Part shown: one piece after another, positions 1 to 6,414 of the stretch
How the letters are laid out: each line of letters starts with the position of its first letter
Position numbering within the stretch: the stretch's first letter is position 1
NCBI GenBank assembly: GCA_035532075.1
Contig: DATKRV010000092.1
Location: 1-13,570, forward strand
Length of the DNA stretch: 13,570 nucleotides
DNA from: CAIVND01 sp035532075
GTDB lineage: Bacteria > Actinomycetota > Acidimicrobiia > Acidimicrobiales > Bog-793
Direction of reading: 5' to 3'
Made by a program: the position numbers and the translations under genes
Notes under the pieces: generated by a model
The model's database searches: none
What the model was told of the DNA's origin: nothing
What the model saw: the letters and a program-made list of their open reading frames with translations, nothing else

Positions 1-48
1 ACGCTGGTTCCCAGTAAGTCGCAGGACATATGGGCTCTTTCTTGGCAT
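1..48 (-). CDS. Partial transposase N-terminus, IS630-like (runs off left edge)
   Basis: On the minus strand an ATG at 48-46 is preceded by a strong Shine-Dalgarno stretch, GAGAGGGG (minus strand of 54-61), five bases upstream. The frame stays open to the window edge and gives MPRKSPYVLRLTGNQR. By recall, this short basic N-terminus followed by a 'PYV..LT..QR' stretch resembles the start of the helix-turn-helix domain of IS630-family transposases. Only 16 residues are visible, so the family call is tentative. No DDE catalytic residues or terminal inverted repeat can be checked here. If correct, the element boundary lies between about 49 and 80, and the rightward marR operon starts immediately outside it. 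Confidence 0.35.
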   Translation of the reverse strand, partial: MPRKSPYVLRLTGNQR

Positions 49-70
49 AGTCACCCCTCTCAGGGATAAC
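42..70 (+). promoter_or_regulatory. Candidate sigma70-type promoter reading right into marR
   Basis: TTGGCA at 42-47 and GATAAC at 65-70 are separated by exactly 17 bases, close to the TTGACA/TATAAT consensus. Initiation would fall near 77, giving a leader of about 100 bases before the marR ATG and placing the 93-108 palindrome just downstream of the start. The -35 box overlaps the start codon of the leftward transposase-like gene, so this could be a promoter created or supplied by an insertion-element end. No experimental support. Confidence 0.35.
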
Positions 71-92
71 TATACGATACCGAGATGTGAAG

Positions 93-114
93 ATTACGTG
101 ATCGTAATTACGTG
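93..114. promoter_or_regulatory. Candidate MarR operator (inverted plus direct repeat)
   Basis: ATTACG (93-98) and CGTAAT (103-108) form a perfect 6-base inverted repeat with a 4-base spacer. The octamer ATTACGTG also occurs twice in direct orientation (93-100 and 107-114). It lies 65-85 bases upstream of the marR ATG and just past the candidate promoter. MarR proteins commonly bind roughly 16-20 base palindromes in their own promoter region, so autoregulation is a reasonable inference. Confidence 0.4.
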
Positions 115-132
115 CTGGTATTTATGGGCTGG

Positions 133-155
133 GGTACTTAGGCTAGGAAAGTACC
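133..155. repeat. Inverted repeat GGTACTT-N9-AAGTACC in the marR leader
   Basis: GGTACTT at 133-139 pairs perfectly with AAGTACC at 149-155 across a 9-base loop, ending 23 bases before the marR ATG. It could be a second operator half of the regulator or an RNA hairpin in the leader. No U-run follows, so it is not an intrinsic terminator. Confidence 0.4.
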
Positions 156-178
156 TCCAACTTTGCTACGGTCGACGC

Positions 179-637
179 ATGGCTATTGACTCCCAGTTCC
201 AGCCGGCCGCCGACCATTCGAGCTCGGATGAGTTCCTCGCGAGTTCCCTGCGGATGGTTGTCATGCGCCTTGCGCGTCGACTTCGGGCGGAACGCAGCGA
301 TGAAACACTTGGGCTTTCACAGATGAGCGCGCTGTCATCACTCATGCACGGTCCGCTCTCACCAACCTCGCTCGCTCAGGCCGAGCGGATCCAGCCACCA
401 TCGATGACGAGGGTCATCACCGCACTCGAGGCGCGCGGGCTGATCAAGCGCGAAGAGCACGAAACCGACAAGCGCCAGTCCGTGATCGCGATTACCGAAG
501 CCGGACGCAAGATCGTCGAAGAGGACCGAGTGCGCCGGAAGGTCTGGCTGGTCGAGATTCTCGACACGCTCGAAGAAGGTGACCGTCACGCGCTCCGCGC
601 GGCGCTTCCCATCCTTGAGCGAATTACCAACTCCTGA
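179..637 (+). CDS. MarR-family winged-helix transcriptional regulator
   Basis: A 152-residue protein of normal MarR length. It has an N-terminal helix (about 16-40), then a winged helix-turn-helix. The recognition region is around 'PPSMTRVITALEARGLI' (73-89), and the beta-wing carries the family signature D-K-R (97-99) leading into 'IAITEAGR' (103-110). A C-terminal dimerisation helix spans about 112-150. MarR proteins are dimeric repressors or activators released by small, often aromatic, ligands. The frame is open upstream to a GTG at 98, but the residues added there do not resemble the family, so I prefer ATG 179. It lacks a clear Shine-Dalgarno, and the TACGGT at 167-172 might instead indicate a leaderless start. 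The gene lies 46 bases upstream of a dehydrogenase on the same strand, and two palindromes precede it, suggesting control of itself and that enzyme. Confidence 0.9.
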   Translation: MAIDSQFQPAADHSSSDEFLASSLRMVVMRLARRLRAERSDETLGLSQMSALSSLMHGPLSPTSLAQAERIQPPSMTRVITALEARGLIKREEHETDKRQSVIAITEAGRKIVEEDRVRRKVWLVEILDTLEEGDRHALRAALPILERITNS

Positions 638-683
638 TCGACGCGCGAATGACCGCGAGTAGCACCAGAACGAAGAGGAGAAG

Positions 684-1649
684 ATGACACGGCTCGCGAT
701 TCTCGATGATTACCAGAACGCGGCGGGTCGGCTCGTCGATTGGTCACAGCTTGGCGAGGCCGTCGAGGTCGTCATCTTTCACGAAAGACTTGTCGGCGAC
801 GCGCTGATCGAGGCGCTCGGAGGATTCGACATCATCGTGGTGATGCGCGAGCGCACCGTGTTCTCGAAAGCAGTACTCGAACGCCTCCCGCGACTCCGAT
901 TCATCGCCACCAACGGCATGGCCAACGCGGCGATCGACCTTGTGGCAACCAAGAACCTCGGGATATTGGTTTCGGGAACGACGAGCGGACTCAACTCGAC
1001 GGTCGAGATGACCTGGGCGCTGATCCTCGCAGCCATCAAAGGAGTCCCGCGAGCAGATGCCTCGGTACGGTCTGGTCACTGGCAGGGAGATCTCCCCCGT
1101 GACCTTGCGGGAGCAACACTTGGCCTCGTCGGACTTGGACGCCTTGGCAGCGCCATGGTACCGATCGCAAAGGCGTTCGCGCTGAATGTCATTGCCTGGA
1201 GCCAGAACCTCACCGCGAGGCGAGCGGACGAGGTCGGCGTCGAGGTCGTCACCAAGGCCGACCTGATGCAAGAGAGCGACATCATCTCGATCCACCTTCG
1301 TCTGAGTGCACGGACAACCGGACTGATTGGACGACCTGAATTTGCGCTGATGCGACCACATTGCGTGCTGGTCAACACCAGCCGCGGGCCGATCGTCGAT
1401 GAACCGGCAATGATCGAGGCGCTCAGCAGGCGACAGATCGGCGGTGCCGGTCTCGATGTCTATGACCAAGAGCCTGTCGTGCCCGGCCACCCGCTCACGA
1501 AACTTGAAAATGTCGTGCTCTCCCCCCACCTCGGCTACGCGAGCGAGGCAAACCTCCGCGCATATCTCACCGCCTCACTCGAGAACGTTGTCGCGTACCT
1601 CGATGGAGCGCCGAGACAACTGCTCGGCGGGGACGCCGCGTCGCCCTGA
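684..1649 (+). CDS. D-2-hydroxyacid dehydrogenase, NAD(P)-dependent
   Basis: A 321-residue enzyme of the D-isomer-specific 2-hydroxyacid dehydrogenase family, which interconverts 2-oxoacids and D-2-hydroxyacids in the cytoplasm. The Rossmann dinucleotide motif GLVGLGRLG is at 147-155. The catalytic triad is intact: Arg234 in 'NTSRG', Glu263 in 'DQEP' and His282 in 'SPHLGY'. The N-terminal 'LAILDDYQNAA' is typical of an uncharacterised subgroup often annotated only to family level, so the substrate is unknown. The ATG has a good Shine-Dalgarno (GAGGAG, 675-680). It follows marR by 46 bases, probably in one operon, and converges with the leftward block: its stop is only 5 bases from the stop of the next gene. 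It may reduce a 2-oxoacid from the aromatic or amino-acid catabolism encoded further right, but that is conjecture. Confidence 0.9.
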   Translation: MTRLAILDDYQNAAGRLVDWSQLGEAVEVVIFHERLVGDALIEALGGFDIIVVMRERTVFSKAVLERLPRLRFIATNGMANAAIDLVATKNLGILVSGTTSGLNSTVEMTWALILAAIKGVPRADASVRSGHWQGDLPRDLAGATLGLVGLGRLGSAMVPIAKAFALNVIAWSQNLTARRADEVGVEVVTKADLMQESDIISIHLRLSARTTGLIGRPEFALMRPHCVLVNTSRGPIVDEPAMIEALSRRQIGGAGLDVYDQEPVVPGHPLTKLENVVLSPHLGYASEANLRAYLTASLENVVAYLDGAPRQLLGGDAASP

Positions 1650-1654
1650 ATGCG

Positions 1655-1876
1655 CTATGGCTGGTTCGCTGGACGATGTGGCGCCCTCCGCTGGCGGCGC
1701 ACGATGATCCACGTGACGATCGCAAAACCGATCGAGATCACTGCGAGGACGATATGGACGAGCCGAAAGCCGATTCCGTGGGTGTGGTCCGTGAGCATGT
1801 TCTTGACCAGCACCGCCCACACCCAAACCGCCCAGATCACCGAGGCACGCAGAACCGTGGCAGATTTCAGATCCAT
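1655..1876 (-). CDS. Small two-helix membrane protein, SCO4848-like
   Basis: A 73-residue protein with two hydrophobic segments (about 9-28 and 37-59) and a basic tail beginning RRQRR, so the C-terminus is probably cytoplasmic. The layout 'W..W..LVKNML.D......F..VHIVLAVIS' recalls the short actinobacterial SCO4848 membrane-protein family, whose function is unknown. It starts 9 bases after the stop of the GNAT gene on the same strand and is probably the last gene of that unit. Both the plus-strand frames over this stretch lack any recognisable protein, and the transmembrane pattern supports the minus strand. Confidence 0.7.
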   Translation of the reverse strand: MDLKSATVLRASVIWAVWVWAVLVKNMLTDHTHGIGFRLVHIVLAVISIGFAIVTWIIVRRQRRAPHRPANQP

Positions 1877-1885
1877 TTCGACATG

Positions 1886-2629
1886 CTAGACACCCGAGAC
1901 GCCCTCTGGAATCGACAACATGATCGTCTCCCAGCCGCGGTCTGGAAATCCCGCCGACTCTGCAACTGCCGCCGACCCAACATTGTCACGACGATGCATA
2001 TAGGTGGCTACGCCACCGATCGAATAGACATACTCACTCGCCTGGGCAACGAGTTCGCGTGCGTAGCCGAGATTTCGATGGCTCGGTTCCGTGGTAATCG
2101 CCAATTCAAACGCGAGATCGTCGTGCCGCTTGCAGCCGACTCCCGCGGCGTACCGACCATCACGATCGAAGGCGACCAACACCCTCGCATTGAATAGCCG
2201 CAGCCATTCGGGAACAACCGGATTGTCGGGATCAAACCATTCACCGCGAGATTGATGGGCGACGAGTTGCTGGTGATAACGGAAGACTCCGCGGCGCAAT
2301 GTCGCGCCCTCGTCCCCGGCGACCTGTGCGATCCCCTGCTCGAGCGCCGCAAGACCGCCCTTACCCACCAGGTCACGGATCGCCTCGTAATACCGGCTGG
2401 CAACCGATATCACCGTCGACTCAGGAGACGAGACGCCGATGAACGGCCGCAGTCGACCATCCCAGCCGGGCTCCTCCCGATACGTCGAAGTCGTTACCGT
2501 GACCCCTCCGTCGTCGGGCCACGATCCCAGCCAGTTCCGCAGATGATTCTCAAGTCGCTCGGTCGAGACCTCGGCGATGTCGAGCGCGAACACCTCGCGG
2601 GTGGCGCCGCGATCTTCGTCGGTGACCAT
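1886..2629 (-). CDS. GNAT-family N-acetyltransferase
   Basis: A 247-residue protein whose C-terminal third is a GNAT acetyl-CoA-binding fold. 'LAITTEPSHRNLGYARELV' (177-193) contains the R/Q-x-x-G-x-A pyrophosphate-binding loop (R185-A190), and 'MHRRDNVGSAAVAESAGF' (211-228) is the motif B helix. The first 140 residues are a less conserved extension, seen in a group of actinobacterial GNAT proteins that have a 'WFDPD.P..PEWL..FN' stretch before the fold (here 131-147). The substrate cannot be predicted; GNAT enzymes acetylate amines of small molecules, antibiotics or proteins. ATG 2629 is preceded by two AGGG blocks on the minus strand. The gene starts 29 bases after the stop of the dimethylformamidase-like gene and is probably co-transcribed with it and with the downstream membrane protein. 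Confidence 0.85.
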   Translation of the reverse strand: MVTDEDRGATREVFALDIAEVSTERLENHLRNWLGSWPDDGGVTVTTSTYREEPGWDGRLRPFIGVSSPESTVISVASRYYEAIRDLVGKGGLAALEQGIAQVAGDEGATLRRGVFRYHQQLVAHQSRGEWFDPDNPVVPEWLRLFNARVLVAFDRDGRYAAGVGCKRHDDLAFELAITTEPSHRNLGYARELVAQASEYVYSIGGVATYMHRRDNVGSAAVAESAGFPDRGWETIMLSIPEGVSGV

Positions 2630-2658
2630 CTCCCTACCCTACCCGCGTCGAGAGAATT

Positions 2659-4320
2659 TCAATTCCTATCGGTACCAAGGTTCTCCGGTGCCAGTGGCTG
2701 GTAGATCTTTTGCCAGTTCGGCTTCGACGGTGTGCTGATCGCTGCAGGACCAATCGCAAAAACGCGAAGGAGATTGAGCGTCATGGCCTCAATCTTGGAG
2801 GCCGCGGGGCCAACACCGAAAGAGAGCAGGCCCGGAAGATGACCTGCACCGCTCCACATCGCGGTGACGAAGTCCGCGGTTCCCGAATCGAACACGCCCC
2901 CGCCAAGGGGTGTTGTGTAATAGGTCATGTCGGAATACCCCGATACGCCCAGCGTCGGGGAGTGCGCGAGGATCTGCACATTCTCAGGACAGATTCTTGG
3001 TTCGAAGGCGTCGAACTCGGAGCCGATGACACCCCGCACTCGGCTGTGCCTGTTGAGATGCATCTCGCGAAACACAAAAGCAGAGGGGTCATAGACACGA
3101 AGGTCGCCGGTTGCGCCAAAATCTTGATACATCGCCCCGACGAACTGACTCTCGGGCGTCTGGTCCGGCGTCGTCGCCCAGGAGACCCCGGTCGCGAGCC
3201 ATGGAGTGCTCCGATAGACCGGATCCGCCAGATAGTCCTTGTAACAGATCACCTCGCGACGCGGACCAAGACCAGAACTACCAAAGCGAATCTGGCGATA
3301 GCACGCGTTCGCACCGAGAAATGCGACATTCAATCCTTTGAGCAGTTCGCCCTGAACGCCATACCGCATCTGCCACGACCAGTACTCATCATGGCCGAGG
3401 CTGACGAGGACACGGTGTTTTGCGAGCAGCCCTGGCCGTTCATCGATATCGACGTTCGTCATATAGGCAAGGTCGAGACCGTGTCGCTCCGCCAGATAGA
3501 GAAAGGGGAATTCATTGCCGAGCCAGTCTCCCGAACCATTGGCATCAGGGTTGGCGTAGGGACGATCAAACGACACCACCCGGGATCGGCTTTCGTACTC
3601 ACTCAGCCCGTTGATCCGTGTGCCGCCATACAGGCTATAACCACCCCAATGGTTGTACGCCTGCCACGTCGTCACCGAATTCTGCATGACGATTGCCGCC
3701 CTGCTCGCATCATCGCGAACCGTCACGGGAATGAAATGCGCCCTTCCCGAACTTGCGCTGAGCCGAATGAGATAGTTCCCCGGTGGCCAGGCATCGGTGA
3801 CGGTGAATCGATACGAACGCCTCCAACTGCATTCGACCCGGTTGATTCCGGGAGTGAAGACGGGATCTGGCTGCACATATCCCGGGAGATCCTTCGTGCT
3901 CGCGATCAGGCGTGCGCCGAACCCGGCGTAATAACCCATGCGATATACCTCTGCGCGAAAGGTGCTTGCGCGGGTATTGACAAAGATCGAGAGCTCCTCG
4001 CCAGGTACAACACTGACCCGATCCGCAAAACCTTCAATGGAGGCGCGCGAGGGATGCGCCTTGGAATCAATCACCCAATCGAACGTTCCCTGGCGCGCGT
4101 TCTCCGCCACCACCCAAGAGGCAACCGGTAAACCATCAACAAGCGACACCGGTCGACGAGCTTTCCTGCGACGCGACGGCGATACTGGCCGCTTGGTTAT
4201 CACCGCCCGGCCGCAGGCACCGAGAAGATCGGGAAGCGCCGCCAACGATGCAACAGCGACGAAGCGCTGAAGGAATGTGCGGCGATCCACGATGCGATCG
4301 TAGGCCGAATTTTCCGTCAC
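2659..4320 (-). CDS. Tat-exported lipoprotein with N,N-dimethylformamidase beta-subunit-like domain
   Basis: A 553-residue protein. The N-terminus has a twin-arginine motif ('DRRTFLQRF', 12-20), a hydrophobic stretch (about 20-34) and a lipobox LGAC (33-36), so it is predicted to be folded before export and lipid-anchored outside the membrane. Residues about 100-520 resemble the large-subunit catalytic domain of N,N-dimethylformamidase. Recognisable blocks are 'YRMGYYAGFGARL' (126-138), 'NYLIRL' (182-187), 'VTTWQAYNHWGGYSLY' (216-231), 'GHDEYWS' (309-315), 'GSEFDAFE' (433-440) and 'GGGVFDSGTADF' (473-484). The known enzyme uses a mononuclear iron bound by tyrosine and glutamate; I cannot map those ligands with certainty. 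It is shorter than the roughly 760-residue DmfA2, and no small-subunit gene is adjacent, so amidase activity on DMF is not established. The start is GTG 4320 with no clear Shine-Dalgarno; an in-frame GTG at 4290 is possible. Confidence 0.75.
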   Translation of the reverse strand: MTENSAYDRIVDRRTFLQRFVAVASLAALPDLLGACGRAVITKRPVSPSRRRKARRPVSLVDGLPVASWVVAENARQGTFDWVIDSKAHPSRASIEGFADRVSVVPGEELSIFVNTRASTFRAEVYRMGYYAGFGARLIASTKDLPGYVQPDPVFTPGINRVECSWRRSYRFTVTDAWPPGNYLIRLSASSGRAHFIPVTVRDDASRAAIVMQNSVTTWQAYNHWGGYSLYGGTRINGLSEYESRSRVVSFDRPYANPDANGSGDWLGNEFPFLYLAERHGLDLAYMTNVDIDERPGLLAKHRVLVSLGHDEYWSWQMRYGVQGELLKGLNVAFLGANACYRQIRFGSSGLGPRREVICYKDYLADPVYRSTPWLATGVSWATTPDQTPESQFVGAMYQDFGATGDLRVYDPSAFVFREMHLNRHSRVRGVIGSEFDAFEPRICPENVQILAHSPTLGVSGYSDMTYYTTPLGGGVFDSGTADFVTAMWSGAGHLPGLLSFGVGPAASKIEAMTLNLLRVFAIGPAAISTPSKPNWQKIYQPLAPENLGTDRN

Positions 4321-4409
4321 ACGCGAGATGTCCGGTGAGGTCGAAACGACATCAGATGTCCGTCAACTCTGTGGGTGAGACAACCGACACCGCGCCAGAG
4401 GCGATGAAG

Positions 4410-4429
4410 TCTCGGGGTACCCGCCGAGA
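4410..4429. repeat. Inverted repeat TCTCGG-N8-CCGAGA
   Basis: TCTCGG (4410-4415) and CCGAGA (4424-4429) are perfect complements across 8 bases. The interior contains its own palindrome GGGTACCC (4415-4422), so two alternative foldings exist. The same TCTCGG/CCGAGA arms recur at 4486-4499. Confidence 0.5.
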
Positions 4430-4446
4430 TTCTGACCGCGCCGAAT

Positions 4447-4462
4447 GGGTTATCTGTAACCC
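4447..4462. repeat. Inverted repeat GGGTTA-TCTG-TAACCC
   Basis: A perfect 6-base stem with a 4-base loop, in the same gap. It could be an operator or a transcribed hairpin. No T-run follows on either strand, so it does not look like an intrinsic terminator. Confidence 0.45.
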
Positions 4463-4472
4463 GCTGGCGCGC

Positions 4473-4499
4473 GACGCGCATTGCGTCTCGGAACCGAGA
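4473..4499. repeat. Two overlapping inverted repeats: GACGC-N5-GCGTC and TCTCGG-AA-CCGAGA
   Basis: GACGC (4473-4477) pairs with GCGTC (4483-4487). Overlapping its right arm, TCTCGG (4486-4491) and CCGAGA (4494-4499) form a 14-base near-palindrome. Because the arms share bases 4486-4487, both cannot form at full length together. The second repeat shares its arms with the one at 4410-4429, 70 bases to the left when measured from the end of each repeat. Confidence 0.5.
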
Positions 4500-4606
4500 A
4501 TGCTCAGACGACGATGCTCGATCCGCTTCGCAATCAACCTCTCGTCCTGATCCGCGAGAAACTCGACCCTCACGCGAGGATGATGGTCAGGCAAAATCTC
4601 ATATCT

Positions 4607-5779
4607 TTAGCTGCGTGAGGACCCCGCACAACTCGAGATGTGCTTGGTCGAGAGAACCAGAGCAGCATCGCGAATGATCTGTTTTCTTGAGATCGTCCCT
4701 TTCGCTACCGCAAAGCGTATTGCCGATACGATCTCCGCGGTTGTACGTGCCAGATCAATGGTACTTGCGTTGAACAACACCATGTCAGCCCCCGCGATCA
4801 GCGCGTCGACCGCCGCAACCCCAAGTGGATAATGGGCATGGGTGATGGCAACGGCCGAGAGCGAGTCGGTGAGGACAAGGCCACGAAAGTGCAGACGCCC
4901 GCGAAGCTCTTTCGTAATCACGACCCGTGAAAGCGATGCAGGCGTCCGCGAGAGCCCCGGAACGATCGCATTCGATACCATGATCGCCGGAATACCCGCA
5001 GTGATGGCGCGTTCGAAAGGAACGAGCCCGGCACGTTCAACGCTCTTCCAGGGCTGTGTGCTCGCGGCCATAAGGTCGGTATTTCCCTCGGCGCCGCCAA
5101 GTCCTGGGAAGTGCTTGAAGACCGGAATGACACCTGCGCGCTCAAGGCCAGTCGCAAAGGCAAGCGCGTCACGAGTTGCGGTCTTGGTGTCGCCGCTGAA
5201 TGAGCGCGTGCCATCGGCATTCGTTGCGCTCGGTCCAGGACGCGCGTCGATATCGGCCACCGGCGCGAGATCCATGGTCAGGCCAAGGTGTCGCATCGAA
5301 ACGCCGAGCCCGAGGGCGAGATGCTCGATTGCCGATGGCGTCATCGTTGCCCCCATCGTCCTCGCGCTCGGAAAATCGGAAATCACGGGCCAGAGCTGCT
5401 GGACCGCTCCCCCCTCCTCGTCGGTCATCACGAGAGGGTCGATCCCATCGGGCGCACCCTTGAGCGCAAGGGAAACCTGTTGTTGGAGGGTAACTGGAGG
5501 AGAACCGGTAAGAATCAACCCACCGACGCCGGCCGCGATCTCTCCCTTCGCCGCGGCAAGTTCCGACTGATCGACCGGAATCACGATGAGCTGTTCGATG
5601 AGCCGGCTCAGACTCCACCCGCTCAATAACGCTTGGGAGCCACAGACCCTCGGCGACGGTGCATATTGCGTTGACCCATTCGCCCGCGCACCCAAATCAA
5701 GCATTGGTAGCACGGTCGAACAAAGTGCGATCGCCATCGCCGTGACCGCGCGTCTGCGAAGCACGGCGTAGCAGCTCAT
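4607..5779 (-). CDS. Exported glycoside hydrolase family 3 protein, NagZ-like, atypical catalytic loop
   Basis: A 390-residue protein with an N-terminal signal sequence (basic 'LRRR' at 7-10, hydrophobic about 11-29, likely cleavage near 31-34) followed by a GH3 (beta/alpha)8 domain. GH3 landmarks are 'DEEGGAVQQL' (120-129), 'KHFPGLG' (222-228) and the nucleophile motif 'LVLTDSL' with Asp305. NagZ-type enzymes remove beta-linked N-acetylglucosamine from muropeptides or glycans, using an Asp-His dyad in a flexible loop just after KHFPG. Here that loop reads 'LGGAEGNTDLMAAST' and holds no histidine. Activity is therefore uncertain, or a different acid/base is used; related sequences with 'GLG..NTD' occur in actinobacteria as far as I recall. 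The ATG overlaps the TGA of the upstream glycosylase gene (ATGA) and has no Shine-Dalgarno, indicating translational coupling. Confidence 0.85.
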   Translation of the reverse strand: MSCYAVLRRRAVTAMAIALCSTVLPMLDLGARANGSTQYAPSPRVCGSQALLSGWSLSRLIEQLIVIPVDQSELAAAKGEIAAGVGGLILTGSPPVTLQQQVSLALKGAPDGIDPLVMTDEEGGAVQQLWPVISDFPSARTMGATMTPSAIEHLALGLGVSMRHLGLTMDLAPVADIDARPGPSATNADGTRSFSGDTKTATRDALAFATGLERAGVIPVFKHFPGLGGAEGNTDLMAASTQPWKSVERAGLVPFERAITAGIPAIMVSNAIVPGLSRTPASLSRVVITKELRGRLHFRGLVLTDSLSAVAITHAHYPLGVAAVDALIAGADMVLFNASTIDLARTTAEIVSAIRFAVAKGTISRKQIIRDAALVLSTKHISSCAGSSRS

Positions 5780-6348
5780 CGTCGCGTCGTCGTGACAATC
5801 GTGTGGAGCTCGGAGAAGATCTCGATCAGACGCGGAAGCTGGTACTGCGCCTGGAGACCACTCGGATTGGGAAGGACGAAGACCTTACTGGAGACCGGTG
5901 AATCTGGCTGAAGTCCGATCTTCGCCTTTTGATCGAATGCGATCATATAGGCGCCAATACCGAGTATCGCGAGTACGCGCGGCCGATAGCGCTGAACTTT
6001 TTTGACCAACCGCGCGGCGCCCTCGTGAAGCTCGTCGCGTGAAAGCTCATCTGCGCGCGCGGTTGTCCTCGGAACAAGATTCGTAATCCCGATTCCGAGT
6101 GCAAGCAGCGAGCGATCTTCGTCAGGACGAAAAACGCGATCGGTGAAGTTCGCCCCGGCCAACGCCTTCCAGAAACGATTCCCCGGCCGGGCGAAGTGGT
6201 GTCCGACAGCACCGGAATAGAGACCGGGGTTGATCCCGCAAAAGAGCACCTGCAGATCCTTCGCGATGACATCGCGAAGGATCGTTCCCGAAGCACTTTG
6301 GAGTTGCTGCTTCGTGGGTCGCTCAGGGCGTTCGACCGACTTCGCCAT
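5776..6348 (-). CDS. mug: G/U mismatch-specific uracil-DNA glycosylase (Mug/TDG type)
   Basis: A DNA-repair enzyme that removes uracil (and related damaged bases) from mismatches with guanine. With the GTG at 6381 the product is 201 residues; in that numbering 'LFCGINPGLYSG' (46-57) is motif 1, including the Asn that activates water in the Mug family. 'HHFARPGNRFW' (61-71) is the typical following block and 'VLPNPSGL' (169-176) is motif 2, the minor-groove wedge. I prefer the ATG at 6348, which is codon 12 of the longer reading. It is preceded by GGGGTGGGGG, and the product then begins in the usual family manner, 'ERPERPTKQQL', whereas the GTG has no Shine-Dalgarno. The gene follows ligJ on the same strand and its TGA overlaps the ATG of the GH3 gene by four bases. 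Its presence between a catabolic gene and a wall-type hydrolase is probably incidental. Confidence 0.9.
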   Translation of the reverse strand: MAKSVERPERPTKQQLQSASGTILRDVIAKDLQVLFCGINPGLYSGAVGHHFARPGNRFWKALAGANFTDRVFRPDEDRSLLALGIGITNLVPRTTARADELSRDELHEGAARLVKKVQRYRPRVLAILGIGAYMIAFDQKAKIGLQPDSPVSSKVFVLPNPSGLQAQYQLPRLIEIFSELHTIVTTTRR

Positions 6349-6414
6349 CCCCCACCCCGCATTCCCCGCCGGAACCCTCACTCGAACCGGACGCAGATTA
6401 TTTTTCGATACGAG

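Larger units (their letters stand above)
4321..4606. other. Non-coding gap rich in inverted repeats
   Basis: This gap of 286 bases separates two leftward genes, far more than elsewhere in the block. It contains four short inverted repeats between 4410 and 4499 (listed separately). The open frames crossing it, including an 80-codon minus-strand frame from a TTG at 4594, resemble no family I recognise. It probably holds the promoter of the dimethylformamidase-like gene and/or the 3' end of the GH3 transcript. No convincing stem with U-run is visible just below 4607. Confidence 0.5.

Noticed and set aside
98..178. N-terminal extension of MarR from GTG 98
   Set aside because: The added 27 residues (hydrophobic, Cys/Trp-rich) do not resemble MarR N-termini and would place the candidate operator inside the coding sequence.
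744..1529. Long minus-strand frame opposite the D-2-hydroxyacid dehydrogenase
   Set aside because: Antisense shadow of a well-supported enzyme; the translation is rich in Arg/Asp/His with no family resemblance.
1676..2197. Plus-strand frame over the membrane protein and GNAT C-terminus
   Set aside because: Composition typical of a shadow frame (many D, R, H), with no domain. The minus strand encodes recognisable GNAT motifs.
2710..4131. 473-codon plus-strand frame opposite the dimethylformamidase-like gene
   Set aside because: Long only because of GC-rich codon bias on the other strand. The minus-strand product has a Tat signal and clear family blocks; the plus-strand product has none.
4352..4594. 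80-codon minus-strand frame in the long gap (TTG start), product beginning MPDHHPRVRVEFL
   Set aside because: TTG start without a Shine-Dalgarno, no recognisable domain, and it runs through the cluster of inverted repeats. It could be a small gene, but nothing positive supports it.
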